The notes under the pieces were generated by a model. It was not told the DNA's origin and searched no databases. It saw only the letters and a list, made by a program, of their open reading frames with translations. From positions 1-13,669 of the forward strand of contig VBFF01000020.1 of NCBI GenBank assembly GCA_005889285.1: DNA of 13,669 nt, in the 5' to 3' direction. Position 1 is the first letter of the stretch; every line of letters starts with the position of its first letter. This DNA is from Chloroflexota bacterium. Its GTDB lineage: Bacteria; Chloroflexota; Dormibacteria; CF-121. A program made the translations under genes and the position numbers. Below, piece by piece: positions 6,788 through 13,669 of the stretch.

Positions 6788-9700
6788 CGGAATCGGTCCT
6801 TCGTACTTCGACGGAATCGACGTCACCAACACGCCGGTGCTGCTCAGGGGCCAGGCGGACGGCAAGTTTGGAACGGTGAACAACATCGGATCCCAGGGAA
6901 TCAACCTGTCGTTCGACGCATCCGCTCCGACGGTGACCAATGCCCTCGAGATCCAGGGCGTTACCTTTGGTAGCTCGGTGCCTTTTGCCGCGACCGGCTG
7001 CTTGCCGTTTCAGCTGCCGTGCTCGGCAGGCTTCATCGGAAACGACGCGATCCTTGGCACCTTCACCTCGGCGAATCCACCACCCGTGGTCATCAACCAG
7101 AGCCGCTTTTTCAGGGCCGGCGGGTTTGGTATCGAGTTGAACGGTCCCAAGCGGCCGGTCATCACCAATAACAACTTCGACTGCAACGGCGTGTCGGCGA
7201 AGACCCGGGACACGTGCGTGGGCAGCGGCCTCCACTATTCCGCGATCTACCTCAACGCCGCCACTGTCGACCTTGAGAACAGCGTGACGAACAATGCCGG
7301 CCACGAGAACGGGCTCGACGCCATCGCCCTCAACGGCACGATCGTCTACGCGCCCGGCCTTACCGCGCCGCAACTGACCTGGATCAACGCGACGAACGAT
7401 GCGGTCAACGATCACCCCCTCGGCTACCTCCTGGACGGCAGCCTCACGCTCAACAGCGGAAAGCTCTTCGTTCCCGGTGGCGGCGTGGTCAAGTCGAAGG
7501 GAACCATCAACCTCAGCGGGGCGGCCCTCGACGCCAGTGACACGACCAAGCCGGGCACGAAAGTCTTTACCAGCTTGCGCGACAACGTCAACATCCAGAC
7601 CTGTCCATCGGTCTTCGTGCAGTCGTGTCCCTCGATCATCCAGGCTGGGGATTGGGGCGGCGTCGACCTAACCGGTTCGGCGACCGACGCTTCCCTGCGA
7701 AGCGCAACCTGGAGCACGATCACCAACGCCGCCATCCTGTACGCCACGACCGGCGTCCACATCACGAACGGCAATTTCCTGGTCATCAGGGGGAGCGCGA
7801 TCGGCCCGACCTTCGCCGACGGCGTGCTCGGCGAGGGGACGCCGCTGGCCGTTACCGCGACGACCTTTGGCTGCCCCACCGGGGTTTGCAGCGGGCCGAG
7901 TAGCGGCAACCACGGCATCCTCGCGGACTTCCGCAATAGCGGACCGCCTACCACCGGCCTCAAGATCGGCGGTTCAAACCCGGCGGACAAGAATACGTTC
8001 CAGGGCAGCGTCGGCGAGGCGATCCGCGCGGTTGGTCTCGCCGGCCAGCCGGTCGACATCGAGAACAATGCGATCCAGAACGCCGGCGCGATCGGGTCGG
8101 CGGGAAGTGCCGGCATCTACCTCCAAGGCGCCGACATGCTGACACTGAAGGGCAATGACGTCGTCGGGAGTGGCACGGGCACCCTGCACTACCCCGCCAT
8201 CTGGCTGGACGGGGTCAGCCATGCCGACTTCAACGGTCCGATCAGCGGCAACACGGGGTTCGCCAACGGCCTCAACGCGATCGCCTTCCATGGCGACAGC
8301 AAAGCACTCGCCTGGCAGACGGTCGCAGCCGGCGGCCTGCTCGGCTACATCGTCGATGGCAACCTGCTGATCGGCGGCAATTTCACGCTGGCCAACGGTG
8401 ATTACGCAGGGATCCTGGCCGGTACGATCACCGTCCAGAACGGCAGCCTCACGTCGACCGGCGCCGAGCTGACCAGCCTCAAGGCGATGACGCTGCCGGT
8501 CCCGAGCTGCGGCTCGGTCTTTGTCCCGAGAGCCTCGGGCGTCTGCCCGGCGACGACCGCCGGCGATTGGGGCGGCCTGGTCCTCGATGCCGGCAAGGCC
8601 AACCTGCTGATGAGTTCCGCGGTTCGATACGCCGCGACTGGGATCTCGATGGGCACGCCAACGGGGCCCCGCTCGGCGCAAAACCTCACCCTGACCAACA
8701 CCAGCATCACCAACACCGCGGCTGACGGGGTCAGCACGGGCTCCCCCGTGTCGATCACCGGGGGTGCTTTTACGAGCAACGGTGCCCACGGGATCACGAT
8801 CGACCTGGCCCGCGTCAGCTCGAGTGCGTTCCAGCCGCTCTTGATTTCGGGCACGACGATCGCCGGCAGCGGACAGGAGGGCATCCTTGCCGTCGGGCTC
8901 GCCGGCCAGACCGTGCAGATCGACCAGGTGAGCATCGACCACGCCGGCGCCTTCGGAATCAACCTGAGGGATGCCGGCAAAGACGCGGGCCCTTACCCCG
9001 GCGTCTACACCATCTCCCCCGGCCGGCTGACGCTGACCAACAACACGGTCACCAATACCGCGGCCACATTCCCGGCGATCTACCTCAACGGCTTCTTCGG
9101 AGCGTTCGCGAACGTCAGCGGCAACAGGGGTGCCTTTAATGGGGTGGACGCGATCGCCTTCCACGGCACCGTGACCGACGACCTGACCTGGATCACGGCG
9201 CGAAAGGTCGGCGACCCGACGACGCCGCTCGGCTACGTGCTGGATGGCACGCTCACGATGGCGCCCGCGCCCCCGCCCCTCCCGCCCGCCCTGCCACCGA
9301 CACCGGCGGCCCAGACATTGACGGTGAGGGCCGGCGACATCGTGAAGGTGGGCAACGGCGGCGTCCTCAAGCTTCAAGGGGTCAACCTCCGAGCCGACGA
9401 CACTGGGAGCAGCGGCCAGAAAGTCTTCACCAGCCTGACCGATGACAGCGTGGGTGTCGCCACCTGCCACTCGGTCCTCCTCAATACTTGCCCGACCACG
9501 GCCCAACCCGGCGATTGGGGAGGCATGACATTGACGGGCGGCAGCGCGAACGGGGCGCTCGTCAACGCCGGGGTTCGCTACGCCTCCACGGGCATTCTGA
9601 TCACGAGCGGGGCGTCGTCGACATCCGGATCGTCAACCTTCGGGCTCGTGGTGTCGGGAAGCAGCATCGGGCCCAGTACCGTCGATGGCATCAATGCCGT

Positions 9701-12700
9701 GAAGACGGCGATTTCGGTGACGACTACGTCGATCAGCGGCGGCGCCCATGGCGTCACCGTCGACCTCAGCGGCACACCGCAGGGCACCCCGATCCGTCTC
9801 AGCGGCAACCGGTTCACGTCCACGAGCGCCGATGCCATTTTCGGCCAGGCGCTCGCGGGACAACCGGTGTGGATCACCGACAACCGCGTTCAGGGCGCGG
9901 GAACGTATGGCATCCGGCTGCTCAGTGCCGACCAGCTCGTTCTCCGCAACAACAACATCGCGGCCAGCGGTGGCGGCCCCGGTGCCGGAGCCGGGCGTTA
10001 TCCTGCGATCTACCTGCCGTCGGTCTCTGCCGACTTCACCAGCAACGTTCGCGGCAACGTCGGCAGCGGGAACGGCCTGGACGCCCTCGTGCTCGACGGC
10101 GAGGTCACAAGTGACATGACCTGGATAACGCCGAGCAACAAGCCCCTAACGCATGCCCTCGGCTATTTGCTGGACGGCGGCCTGACTATCCAGGCGAAGA
10201 ATCTGATCGTCGGCGCGGGCGACGTCGTCAAATCACTGGGTGGGCCGATCACGATCAACGGCGGATCCGTCACGGCGACGGGCCTGGTAACCACGGGACC
10301 GCCGACATCCCCGAGCCGCAGCGCCATCTTCACCAGCCTCAAAGACAATCCGACTGCACAGGGTTCATCGGTAGCCGTCTCGGATGCCGCCGCCGTTTCG
10401 TGCCCATCCGTCCTGGTCACCGCGTGCAACCCACAGCCCGGCGACTGGGGTGGCCTGGTCATCACCAGCGACGCCGCTGGCGACCGTGGTAGCGGCGACA
10501 TCAAGTACGCGCTGATCAACTACGCGAACAGCGGTATCTCGCTCGACAGTGGTCCGAACCGCGCCACCTCCGAGCCGAACTTCAGGCTGACCGTCGCCAA
10601 TACCACGGTCGGCTATGCCAGCAAGGACGGCATCAATAGCATCGACACGCCGTTGTCCGTTGACTCCAGTGCGGTTCAGAATGTCGGCGCCAACGGGATC
10701 ATCGCGAGCTTTTTCGGCCCGGCCAACTGCGCGCCGCCCCCACCGCTCCCCGCGGCGGATCCATGTGTACGGCTCAAGGTCACTGGCGTGAACGTGTCCG
10801 GGACAGGCAAGGACGGCATCGTCGCCAACGGCCTCGGCGGCCAGCCCACCGTCATCAGCGACAACACCGTCATGGACGCCGGCAGGTACGGGATCCTGCT
10901 CGTCGGCGCGGACAAGATTGCGCTGACGACGAATCATGTTCGGAAATCGGCTTACAGCGCCAGCGCGCTCCGCTATCCGGCGATTTACTTAAACAGCGTC
11001 AAGGCCGACTTCGAGGTGACTGGAACCGCAGGACCCATCATTCAGGGCAATGACGGAAAGTGGAATGGGCTTGATGCGATTGTCTTCCATGGCGAGGCCA
11101 CGAAGAAGCTCACGTGGATTACGCCCGCGGTTCCGCCCGCCGTCGGGGATGTGACGTTCGGCTATTTACTGGACGGGCCACTCGTCGTCGATGGCGATTT
11201 CGTCTCCGGCGAGGGCGACATCGTCAAGATCATGAATGGCGGGATCCGGATAAGCGGTGGCGGTCTGCAATCGGTGGGGACGGCCGTCGGTACAACGTTC
11301 ACGAGCCTGCGAGACAATCTTGGCCTACCGGCTTGCCATTCGGTGTTCATTCCCGATGCCTGCCCCACTGCGGCAACGAACTCAGATTGGAGTGGCATCA
11401 GCGTTGACGGCGCTGATAGCGCCTTTACATACGGCAAGCTCCTGTATGCAACCAGCGGAGTCACGATCAACTCGGCAAAGCTCAACCTGACGAGCGCGTT
11501 GATCACGGGACTCAAGGGCTATGCGGTCACCACCACAGGAACAGGCAGCGCGCAGATCGATTGCGCATCCATTCACGACAATGGTGGTGGAGTTTCCTCC
11601 AATGGCGCGGCCACGACGACCGTCTCCAACAGCAACCTCTTCGGCAATACCACGTCCACCGGCAAGGATTTCGATGCAACCGTCGCGTCGAGCGCGACTA
11701 ACGACTGGTGGGGTCCATCACCGTCGTCAAGCCAATACAACGCCACCAACGTCACCCTGAGCAACTCCCTCACCCAGGAGAAACCCGCCCTGAAAACAAC
11801 CTCAACCGGCGCCTACGTGACGTCCCATAACACCAATGCCAATGGCAACATCGGGAAAGGCGCGTTGACGTTGACCTTCAATCGGGAGATGGACGCAAGC
11901 GTTCAGCCGGTTGTCAGCTTCGTCGGGCCCGATTTTGTGACACACCAGTTGCTTGGAACGTGGAGTGTAGACAAGTTGAGCTGGACGAGCAGCGCGGCCG
12001 TCGATGCGTCGACGGCAAGCGCCGGAGCCAACTCGCTCGCCGCCAGCAAGGCGACGAGTTGCGTTCCTGAGGGCAACAATGTGATGGATCCCGAGAACAA
12101 TCGGCCCTTCACGCTGGACTTCACCACCGCCGCGGTCGCCGGCAACGGCGGCGCCAGCGGTATTTTGTCAACGACCTCCACCCTGAACGACTCGGTCAAT
12201 GCCAACGGTTGGAGCAAGCCCTCGTCGAATCCGAAGGCGGCTACCTTCTCCTTCTTCCAGCTGCGGGTGAGCGGTGGAGCCTATGACGCAAGCGTGGCGA
12301 ACGTCATCGCGGGTGCGGATCCGGCGACCTTGCCCGGCTATTCATCGATCGGCTACGGAGCGGTGGCGACACCAGTGAGCTTTGCTGCTACCGGCTTGAC
12401 TCCCAACACCAACTACGACTACCGGGTCGTGGCCTTTGACTTGAACGGCTACACGCTGGGCGCCGACCAGCATTTCACGACTGACGTGGTGCCCAACCCG
12501 CCGACGGCTGTTATCGCTTCGCCAGGAAATGGGAAAGCGACCGTCAGCTGGACCGCCCCGGTGGTTAACGGCGGAACGGCGATCACGAAGTACACGGTGA
12601 CCGCGTCGCCGGGCGGCGCCACGGCGACCACCACCGACGGGGTCACCACATCGATCGACGTGGCCGGGCTCTCCAATGGCACTGCCTACACCTTCACCGT

Positions 12701-13049
12701 GGTGGCAACCAATGCCGCCGGCAACAGCGCGGCATCCGGCGCCTCGACGGCGATCACCGTGGGGACCCCGCCGGCCCCAGGCTCGCCGACGGCGGCTGCG
12801 GGGAGTGCCGGGCAAGCCGTTCTGACCTGGACGGTCCCTGCCGATAACGGGTCGGCGATCGCCAGCTACACGGTGACCCCCTACGACGGCACGACCGCGG
12901 GGGCCCCCATCGTGCTCCTGGGCGCTGCCCTGACCGGGACCACCGTAACCGGGCTGACCAGTGGGCACACCTATAGCTTCACGGTGTATGCGACCAACGG
13001 CAACGGGGCTGGGGCCGTCGCGACGACGAACACGGTAACCGTCAGCTAG
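6741..13049 (+). CDS. Giant repeat protein: parallel beta-helix modules, Ig-like and fibronectin-III-like domains
   Basis: This is the main body of a ~2,310-residue exported protein whose coding sense in this frame begins at 6711; ATG 6741 is the first start available if the frameshift is real. Tandem ~300-residue modules each contain GYLLDG, a VVK strand, FTSLxDN, a C-SV-C pair, GDWGG, YATTG, a run of short beta-helix turns, AGQPV, YPAIYLN, NGLDAIAFHG and LTWIT. This resembles right-handed parallel beta-helix surface proteins with the FTS...GDWGGI pattern. The helix ends near NDWWG (11700). An SbsA-like Ig domain (ALTLTFNREMDASVQPVVSF, about 11860-12135) and three fibronectin-III-like domains follow, ending in TVTVS. 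I find no LPXTG, autotransporter barrel or choline-binding repeat at the C-terminus. A role in adhesion, surface layer or polysaccharide binding is inference. It follows the cyclic-di-GMP protein in the same direction. Confidence 0.85.
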   Translation: MDLTKQLPYGLAVVNSGIGPSYFDGIDVTNTPVLLRGQADGKFGTVNNIGSQGINLSFDASAPTVTNALEIQGVTFGSSVPFAATGCLPFQLPCSAGFIGNDAILGTFTSANPPPVVINQSRFFRAGGFGIELNGPKRPVITNNNFDCNGVSAKTRDTCVGSGLHYSAIYLNAATVDLENSVTNNAGHENGLDAIALNGTIVYAPGLTAPQLTWINATNDAVNDHPLGYLLDGSLTLNSGKLFVPGGGVVKSKGTINLSGAALDASDTTKPGTKVFTSLRDNVNIQTCPSVFVQSCPSIIQAGDWGGVDLTGSATDASLRSATWSTITNAAILYATTGVHITNGNFLVIRGSAIGPTFADGVLGEGTPLAVTATTFGCPTGVCSGPSSGNHGILADFRNSGPPTTGLKIGGSNPADKNTFQGSVGEAIRAVGLAGQPVDIENNAIQNAGAIGSAGSAGIYLQGADMLTLKGNDVVGSGTGTLHYPAIWLDGVSHADFNGPISGNTGFANGLNAIAFHGDSKALAWQTVAAGGLLGYIVDGNLLIGGNFTLANGDYAGILAGTITVQNGSLTSTGAELTSLKAMTLPVPSCGSVFVPRASGVCPATTAGDWGGLVLDAGKANLLMSSAVRYAATGISMGTPTGPRSAQNLTLTNTSITNTAADGVSTGSPVSITGGAFTSNGAHGITIDLARVSSSAFQPLLISGTTIAGSGQEGILAVGLAGQTVQIDQVSIDHAGAFGINLRDAGKDAGPYPGVYTISPGRLTLTNNTVTNTAATFPAIYLNGFFGAFANVSGNRGAFNGVDAIAFHGTVTDDLTWITARKVGDPTTPLGYVLDGTLTMAPAPPPLPPALPPTPAAQTLTVRAGDIVKVGNGGVLKLQGVNLRADDTGSSGQKVFTSLTDDSVGVATCHSVLLNTCPTTAQPGDWGGMTLTGGSANGALVNAGVRYASTGILITSGASSTSGSSTFGLVVSGSSIGPSTVDGINAVKTAISVTTTSISGGAHGVTVDLSGTPQGTPIRLSGNRFTSTSADAIFGQALAGQPVWITDNRVQGAGTYGIRLLSADQLVLRNNNIAASGGGPGAGAGRYPAIYLPSVSADFTSNVRGNVGSGNGLDALVLDGEVTSDMTWITPSNKPLTHALGYLLDGGLTIQAKNLIVGAGDVVKSLGGPITINGGSVTATGLVTTGPPTSPSRSAIFTSLKDNPTAQGSSVAVSDAAAVSCPSVLVTACNPQPGDWGGLVITSDAAGDRGSGDIKYALINYANSGISLDSGPNRATSEPNFRLTVANTTVGYASKDGINSIDTPLSVDSSAVQNVGANGIIASFFGPANCAPPPPLPAADPCVRLKVTGVNVSGTGKDGIVANGLGGQPTVISDNTVMDAGRYGILLVGADKIALTTNHVRKSAYSASALRYPAIYLNSVKADFEVTGTAGPIIQGNDGKWNGLDAIVFHGEATKKLTWITPAVPPAVGDVTFGYLLDGPLVVDGDFVSGEGDIVKIMNGGIRISGGGLQSVGTAVGTTFTSLRDNLGLPACHSVFIPDACPTAATNSDWSGISVDGADSAFTYGKLLYATSGVTINSAKLNLTSALITGLKGYAVTTTGTGSAQIDCASIHDNGGGVSSNGAATTTVSNSNLFGNTTSTGKDFDATVASSATNDWWGPSPSSSQYNATNVTLSNSLTQEKPALKTTSTGAYVTSHNTNANGNIGKGALTLTFNREMDASVQPVVSFVGPDFVTHQLLGTWSVDKLSWTSSAAVDASTASAGANSLAASKATSCVPEGNNVMDPENNRPFTLDFTTAAVAGNGGASGILSTTSTLNDSVNANGWSKPSSNPKAATFSFFQLRVSGGAYDASVANVIAGADPATLPGYSSIGYGAVATPVSFAATGLTPNTNYDYRVVAFDLNGYTLGADQHFTTDVVPNPPTAVIASPGNGKATVSWTAPVVNGGTAITKYTVTASPGGATATTTDGVTTSIDVAGLSNGTAYTFTVVATNAAGNSAASGASTAITVGTPPAPGSPTAAAGSAGQAVLTWTVPADNGSAIASYTVTPYDGTTAGAPIVLLGAALTGTTVTGLTSGHTYSFTVYATNGNGAGAVATTNTVTVS
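7422..8342 (+). repeat. Beta-helix module 1 (307 residues)
   Basis: It runs from GYLLDGSLTL to the next GY(I/L)(V/L)DG. Landmarks in order are VVKSKGTINLSG, KVFTSLRDN, CPSVFVQSC, AGDWGGVDL, YATTGVHI, IGPTFADGV, GCPTGVC, LAGQPVDIENN, YPAIWLDG, NGLNAIAFHG. It carries an extra Cys pair (GCPTGVC) absent from most other modules. Confidence 0.8.
8343..9230 (+). repeat. Beta-helix module 2 (296 residues, most diverged)
   Basis: It runs from GYIVDGNLLI to GYVLDG. GDYAGILAGT replaces the usual GDVVK strand, and LTSLKAM replaces FTSLxDN. The Cys pair is spaced C-x11-C rather than C-x7-C. GDWGGLVL, YAATGISM, TNTAADGV, NGAHGITIDL, LAGQTVQI, FPAIYLNG, NGVDAIAFHG and LTWITA are kept. Confidence 0.78.
9231..10160 (+). 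repeat. Beta-helix module 3 (310 residues) with proline-rich insert
   Basis: It runs from GYVLDGTLTM to GYLLDG. After the first strand there is an insert of about 18 residues, roughly half proline (APAPPPLPPALPPTPAAQ), before GDIVKVGNGG. VFTSLTDD, CHSVLLNTC, PGDWGGMTL, YASTGILI, LAGQPVWITDN, YPAIYLP, NGLDALVLDG and MTWITP follow. Confidence 0.8.
10161..11159 (+). repeat. Beta-helix module 4 (333 residues, longest)
   Basis: It runs from GYLLDGGLTI to GYLLDG. Landmarks are GDVVKSLGG, IFTSLKDN, CPSVLVTAC, PGDWGGLVI, YANSGISL, KDGINS, LGGQPTVISDN, YPAIYLN, NGLDAIVFHG, LTWITP. Its extra length comes partly from the loop CAPPPPLPAADPC, a proline-rich segment bounded by two cysteines. Confidence 0.8.
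11160..11715 (+). repeat. Beta-helix module 5, C-terminally truncated
   Basis: It begins GYLLDGPLVV and keeps GDIVKIMNGG, TFTSLRDN, CHSVFIPDAC, SDWSGISV and YATSGVTI. It lacks the AGQPV, YPAIYLN and NGLDAIAFHG half, and closes at NDWWG, a motif often found at the end of parallel beta-helices. It forms the end of the helical rod. Confidence 0.75.
12492..13046 (+). repeat. Two tandem fibronectin-III-like domains
   Basis: Domain A (12492-12764) contains NPPTAVIAS, ATVSWTAPVVNGGTAITKYT and GLSNGTAYTFTVVATNAAG. Domain B (12765-13046) contains APGSPTAAAG, AVLTWTVPADNGSAIASYT and GLTSGHTYSFTVYATNGNG. Both show the SWTAP...Y.V....L..GT.YTFTV.A.N.AG pattern. They are clearly related at protein level, consistent with internal duplication. 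A more distant third domain (LTPNTNYDYRVVAFDLNG) lies just upstream at about 12145-12491. Confidence 0.8.
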
Positions 13050-13549
13050 GCACCGACGAGCTGCATCGGCCGCCACAGCAGCGCGTAGGCGCCTGGCGTC
13101 ATCCAATCGCGAACCACGAGGGCGCCGGCCGCGACCATGCAGGCGTTCATAACGCGGCGCCACGACTCCTCTTCGTAAGCCGTCGACATCATGCGGATGA
13201 TGGCCTCGGCCTCCGCATCGGGGGGCAGGCGCTCGTCGACCACGGCCGATGCCGGCTCCGGCCGGGTCGAGGGCTGAAAGGCGCTCGCATCCGCAACCAA
13301 CTGAGCCGTGCGCATCGCGTCGTAGAAAGCGGACTCCGAGCCGGGGAAGACCTCGCTCTTGGCGATGCGGGTTGCCACCTCGAGCGCCTTGAAGTACTCC
13401 GGCGACTGCCTGACCTCGAGATCGGGGATGGCGCCAACCCCCGGGGCGGCCGTGGCCATCCGCTCCCACTCCTCCGGCGTCAGCCGGCGGAACCGGTCGA
13501 ACAGCGCCTCGACCTCGGCGGTGTTCGGCCCGAACCTGTCGTCGGCCAT
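13046..13549 (-). CDS. Unrecognised 167-residue protein
   Basis: I do not recognise a named family. It starts MADDRFGPNTAEVEALFDRF and is rich in acidic and alanine residues. Likely helices lie at about residues 11-36, 50-66, 73-88 and 110-145. A more variable linker (QPSTRPEPASAVVDERLPP) separates two helical parts. The end reads ALVVRDWMTPGAYALLWRPM, with no signal peptide or clear membrane span. The ATG at 13549 is chosen because the N-terminal residues look like genuine coding sequence and a TATTGT hexamer on the minus strand ends 7 nt before it, which would suit a leaderless transcript. Its TAG overlaps the stop of the giant gene within CTAG (13046-13049), so the two genes converge with no spacer. 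Codon use is similar to its neighbours. Confidence 0.75.
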   Translation of the reverse strand: MADDRFGPNTAEVEALFDRFRRLTPEEWERMATAAPGVGAIPDLEVRQSPEYFKALEVATRIAKSEVFPGSESAFYDAMRTAQLVADASAFQPSTRPEPASAVVDERLPPDAEAEAIIRMMSTAYEEESWRRVMNACMVAAGALVVRDWMTPGAYALLWRPMQLVGA

Positions 13550-13593
13550 CTCACTTACAATACGCGCGGTTCCATGACTGTGCGAGTTTCTCC
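13550..13593. promoter_or_regulatory. Divergent promoter region with overlapping -10 elements
   Basis: Forty-four bases separate two divergent starts. TACAAT (13556-13561) is a good -10 box rightward (5 of 6). The overlapping complement of 13557-13562 reads TATTGT, a -10-like box leftward, placed 7 nt before ATG 13549. No clear -35 boxes or Shine-Dalgarno sites are visible. The octamer AATACGCG (13559-13566) also occurs in the other divergent region at 3827-3834. Confidence 0.35.
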
Positions 13594-13669
13594 ATGCCCG
13601 TAATCGAGTGGGTCGTCAGGACGGGCGACACGGTGGAAGCGCGCGATGGCGAGCTCGGTGTCGTGAAGG
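13594..13669 (+). CDS. Start of a gene cut by the window end
   Basis: ATG 13594 opens a frame that runs to the end: MPVIEWVVRTGDTVEARDGE, then LGVVK. An earlier ATG at 13574 stops after nine codons. The xGDxVxxxDGExLGxVK pattern resembles the first strands of PRC-barrel-type small beta-barrels, but 25 residues are too few to be sure. No Shine-Dalgarno is visible before the ATG (AGTTTCTCC); a TACAAT box lies 32 nt upstream of it. Confidence 0.45.
   Translation, partial: MPVIEWVVRTGDTVEARDGELGVVK

Noticed and set aside
7974..9506. A 510-residue minus-strand open frame opposite modules 1-3.
   Set aside because: Its composition (Arg, Ala, Gly, Asp, Val) and lack of motifs mark it as the shadow of the repetitive GC-rich coding strand.
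7422..11715. Reading the ~900-bp modules as a CRISPR array or insertion-sequence repeats.
   Set aside because: Similarity is at protein level inside one open frame, with no constant short repeat, no spacers, no terminal inverted repeats and no transposase.
12342..13469. A 375-residue minus-strand open frame over the fibronectin-III-like domains.
   Set aside because: It runs antisense to clear fibronectin-III motifs and overlaps the better 167-residue gene in another frame. It is extremely rich in Gly and Arg.
13574..13603. A start at ATG 13574 for the last gene.
   Set aside because: That frame ends at TAA after nine codons. ATG 13594 opens a frame that continues to the window end.

Overview
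The window is GC-rich bacterial DNA with tightly packed genes, several GTG starts and start/stop overlaps. The gene types (ArsR/VOC/AHSA1 cassette, DinB-like protein, stand-alone VioB-type ferritin-like protein, HD-GYP/GAF/GGDEF sensor, very large secreted beta-helix protein) suggest a soil or environmental bacterium, perhaps Chloroflexota, Dormibacterota or a neighbouring high-GC lineage. No marker gene fixes the phylum.

Layout. (1) 1-2468, plus strand: the end of an ArsR-family repressor, a PhnB-like VOC protein (ATGA overlap) and an AHSA1/SRPBCC protein (1-nt gap) look like one operon. A four-helix membrane protein follows after 75 nt, and a DinB/DUF664-type protein overlaps its stop codon. 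(2) 2474-3799, minus strand: a 441-residue ferritin-like (iminophenyl-pyruvate dimer synthase type) protein, convergent with the DinB gene. (3) 3851-5977, plus strand: a six-helix membrane protein with HD-GYP, GAF and GGDEF domains. It is divergent from the ferritin-like gene across 51 bp. (4) 5978-6115: an intergenic region with a weak hairpin, a dyad-symmetric promoter/operator candidate (6038-6069) and a second hairpin. (5) 6116-13049, plus strand: a giant exported protein of about 2,310 residues built from tandem ~300-residue parallel beta-helix modules, then an Ig-like and three fibronectin-III-like domains. It is broken by an apparent one-base insertion near 6707-6711. (6) 13046-13549, minus strand: an unrecognised small protein whose stop shares a CTAG with the stop of the giant gene. 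(7) 13594 to the end, plus strand: the start of a gene I cannot identify with confidence.

How the genes may work together. The first cassette is a common self-regulated ArsR plus small-molecule-binding-fold arrangement of unknown substrate. The most suggestive pairing is the c-di-GMP protein directly upstream of, and co-directional with, the giant surface-type protein. c-di-GMP control of an adhesin or envelope protein is a reasonable hypothesis, but the sequence does not prove it. I found no tRNA, rRNA, CRISPR array, transposase or phage gene.
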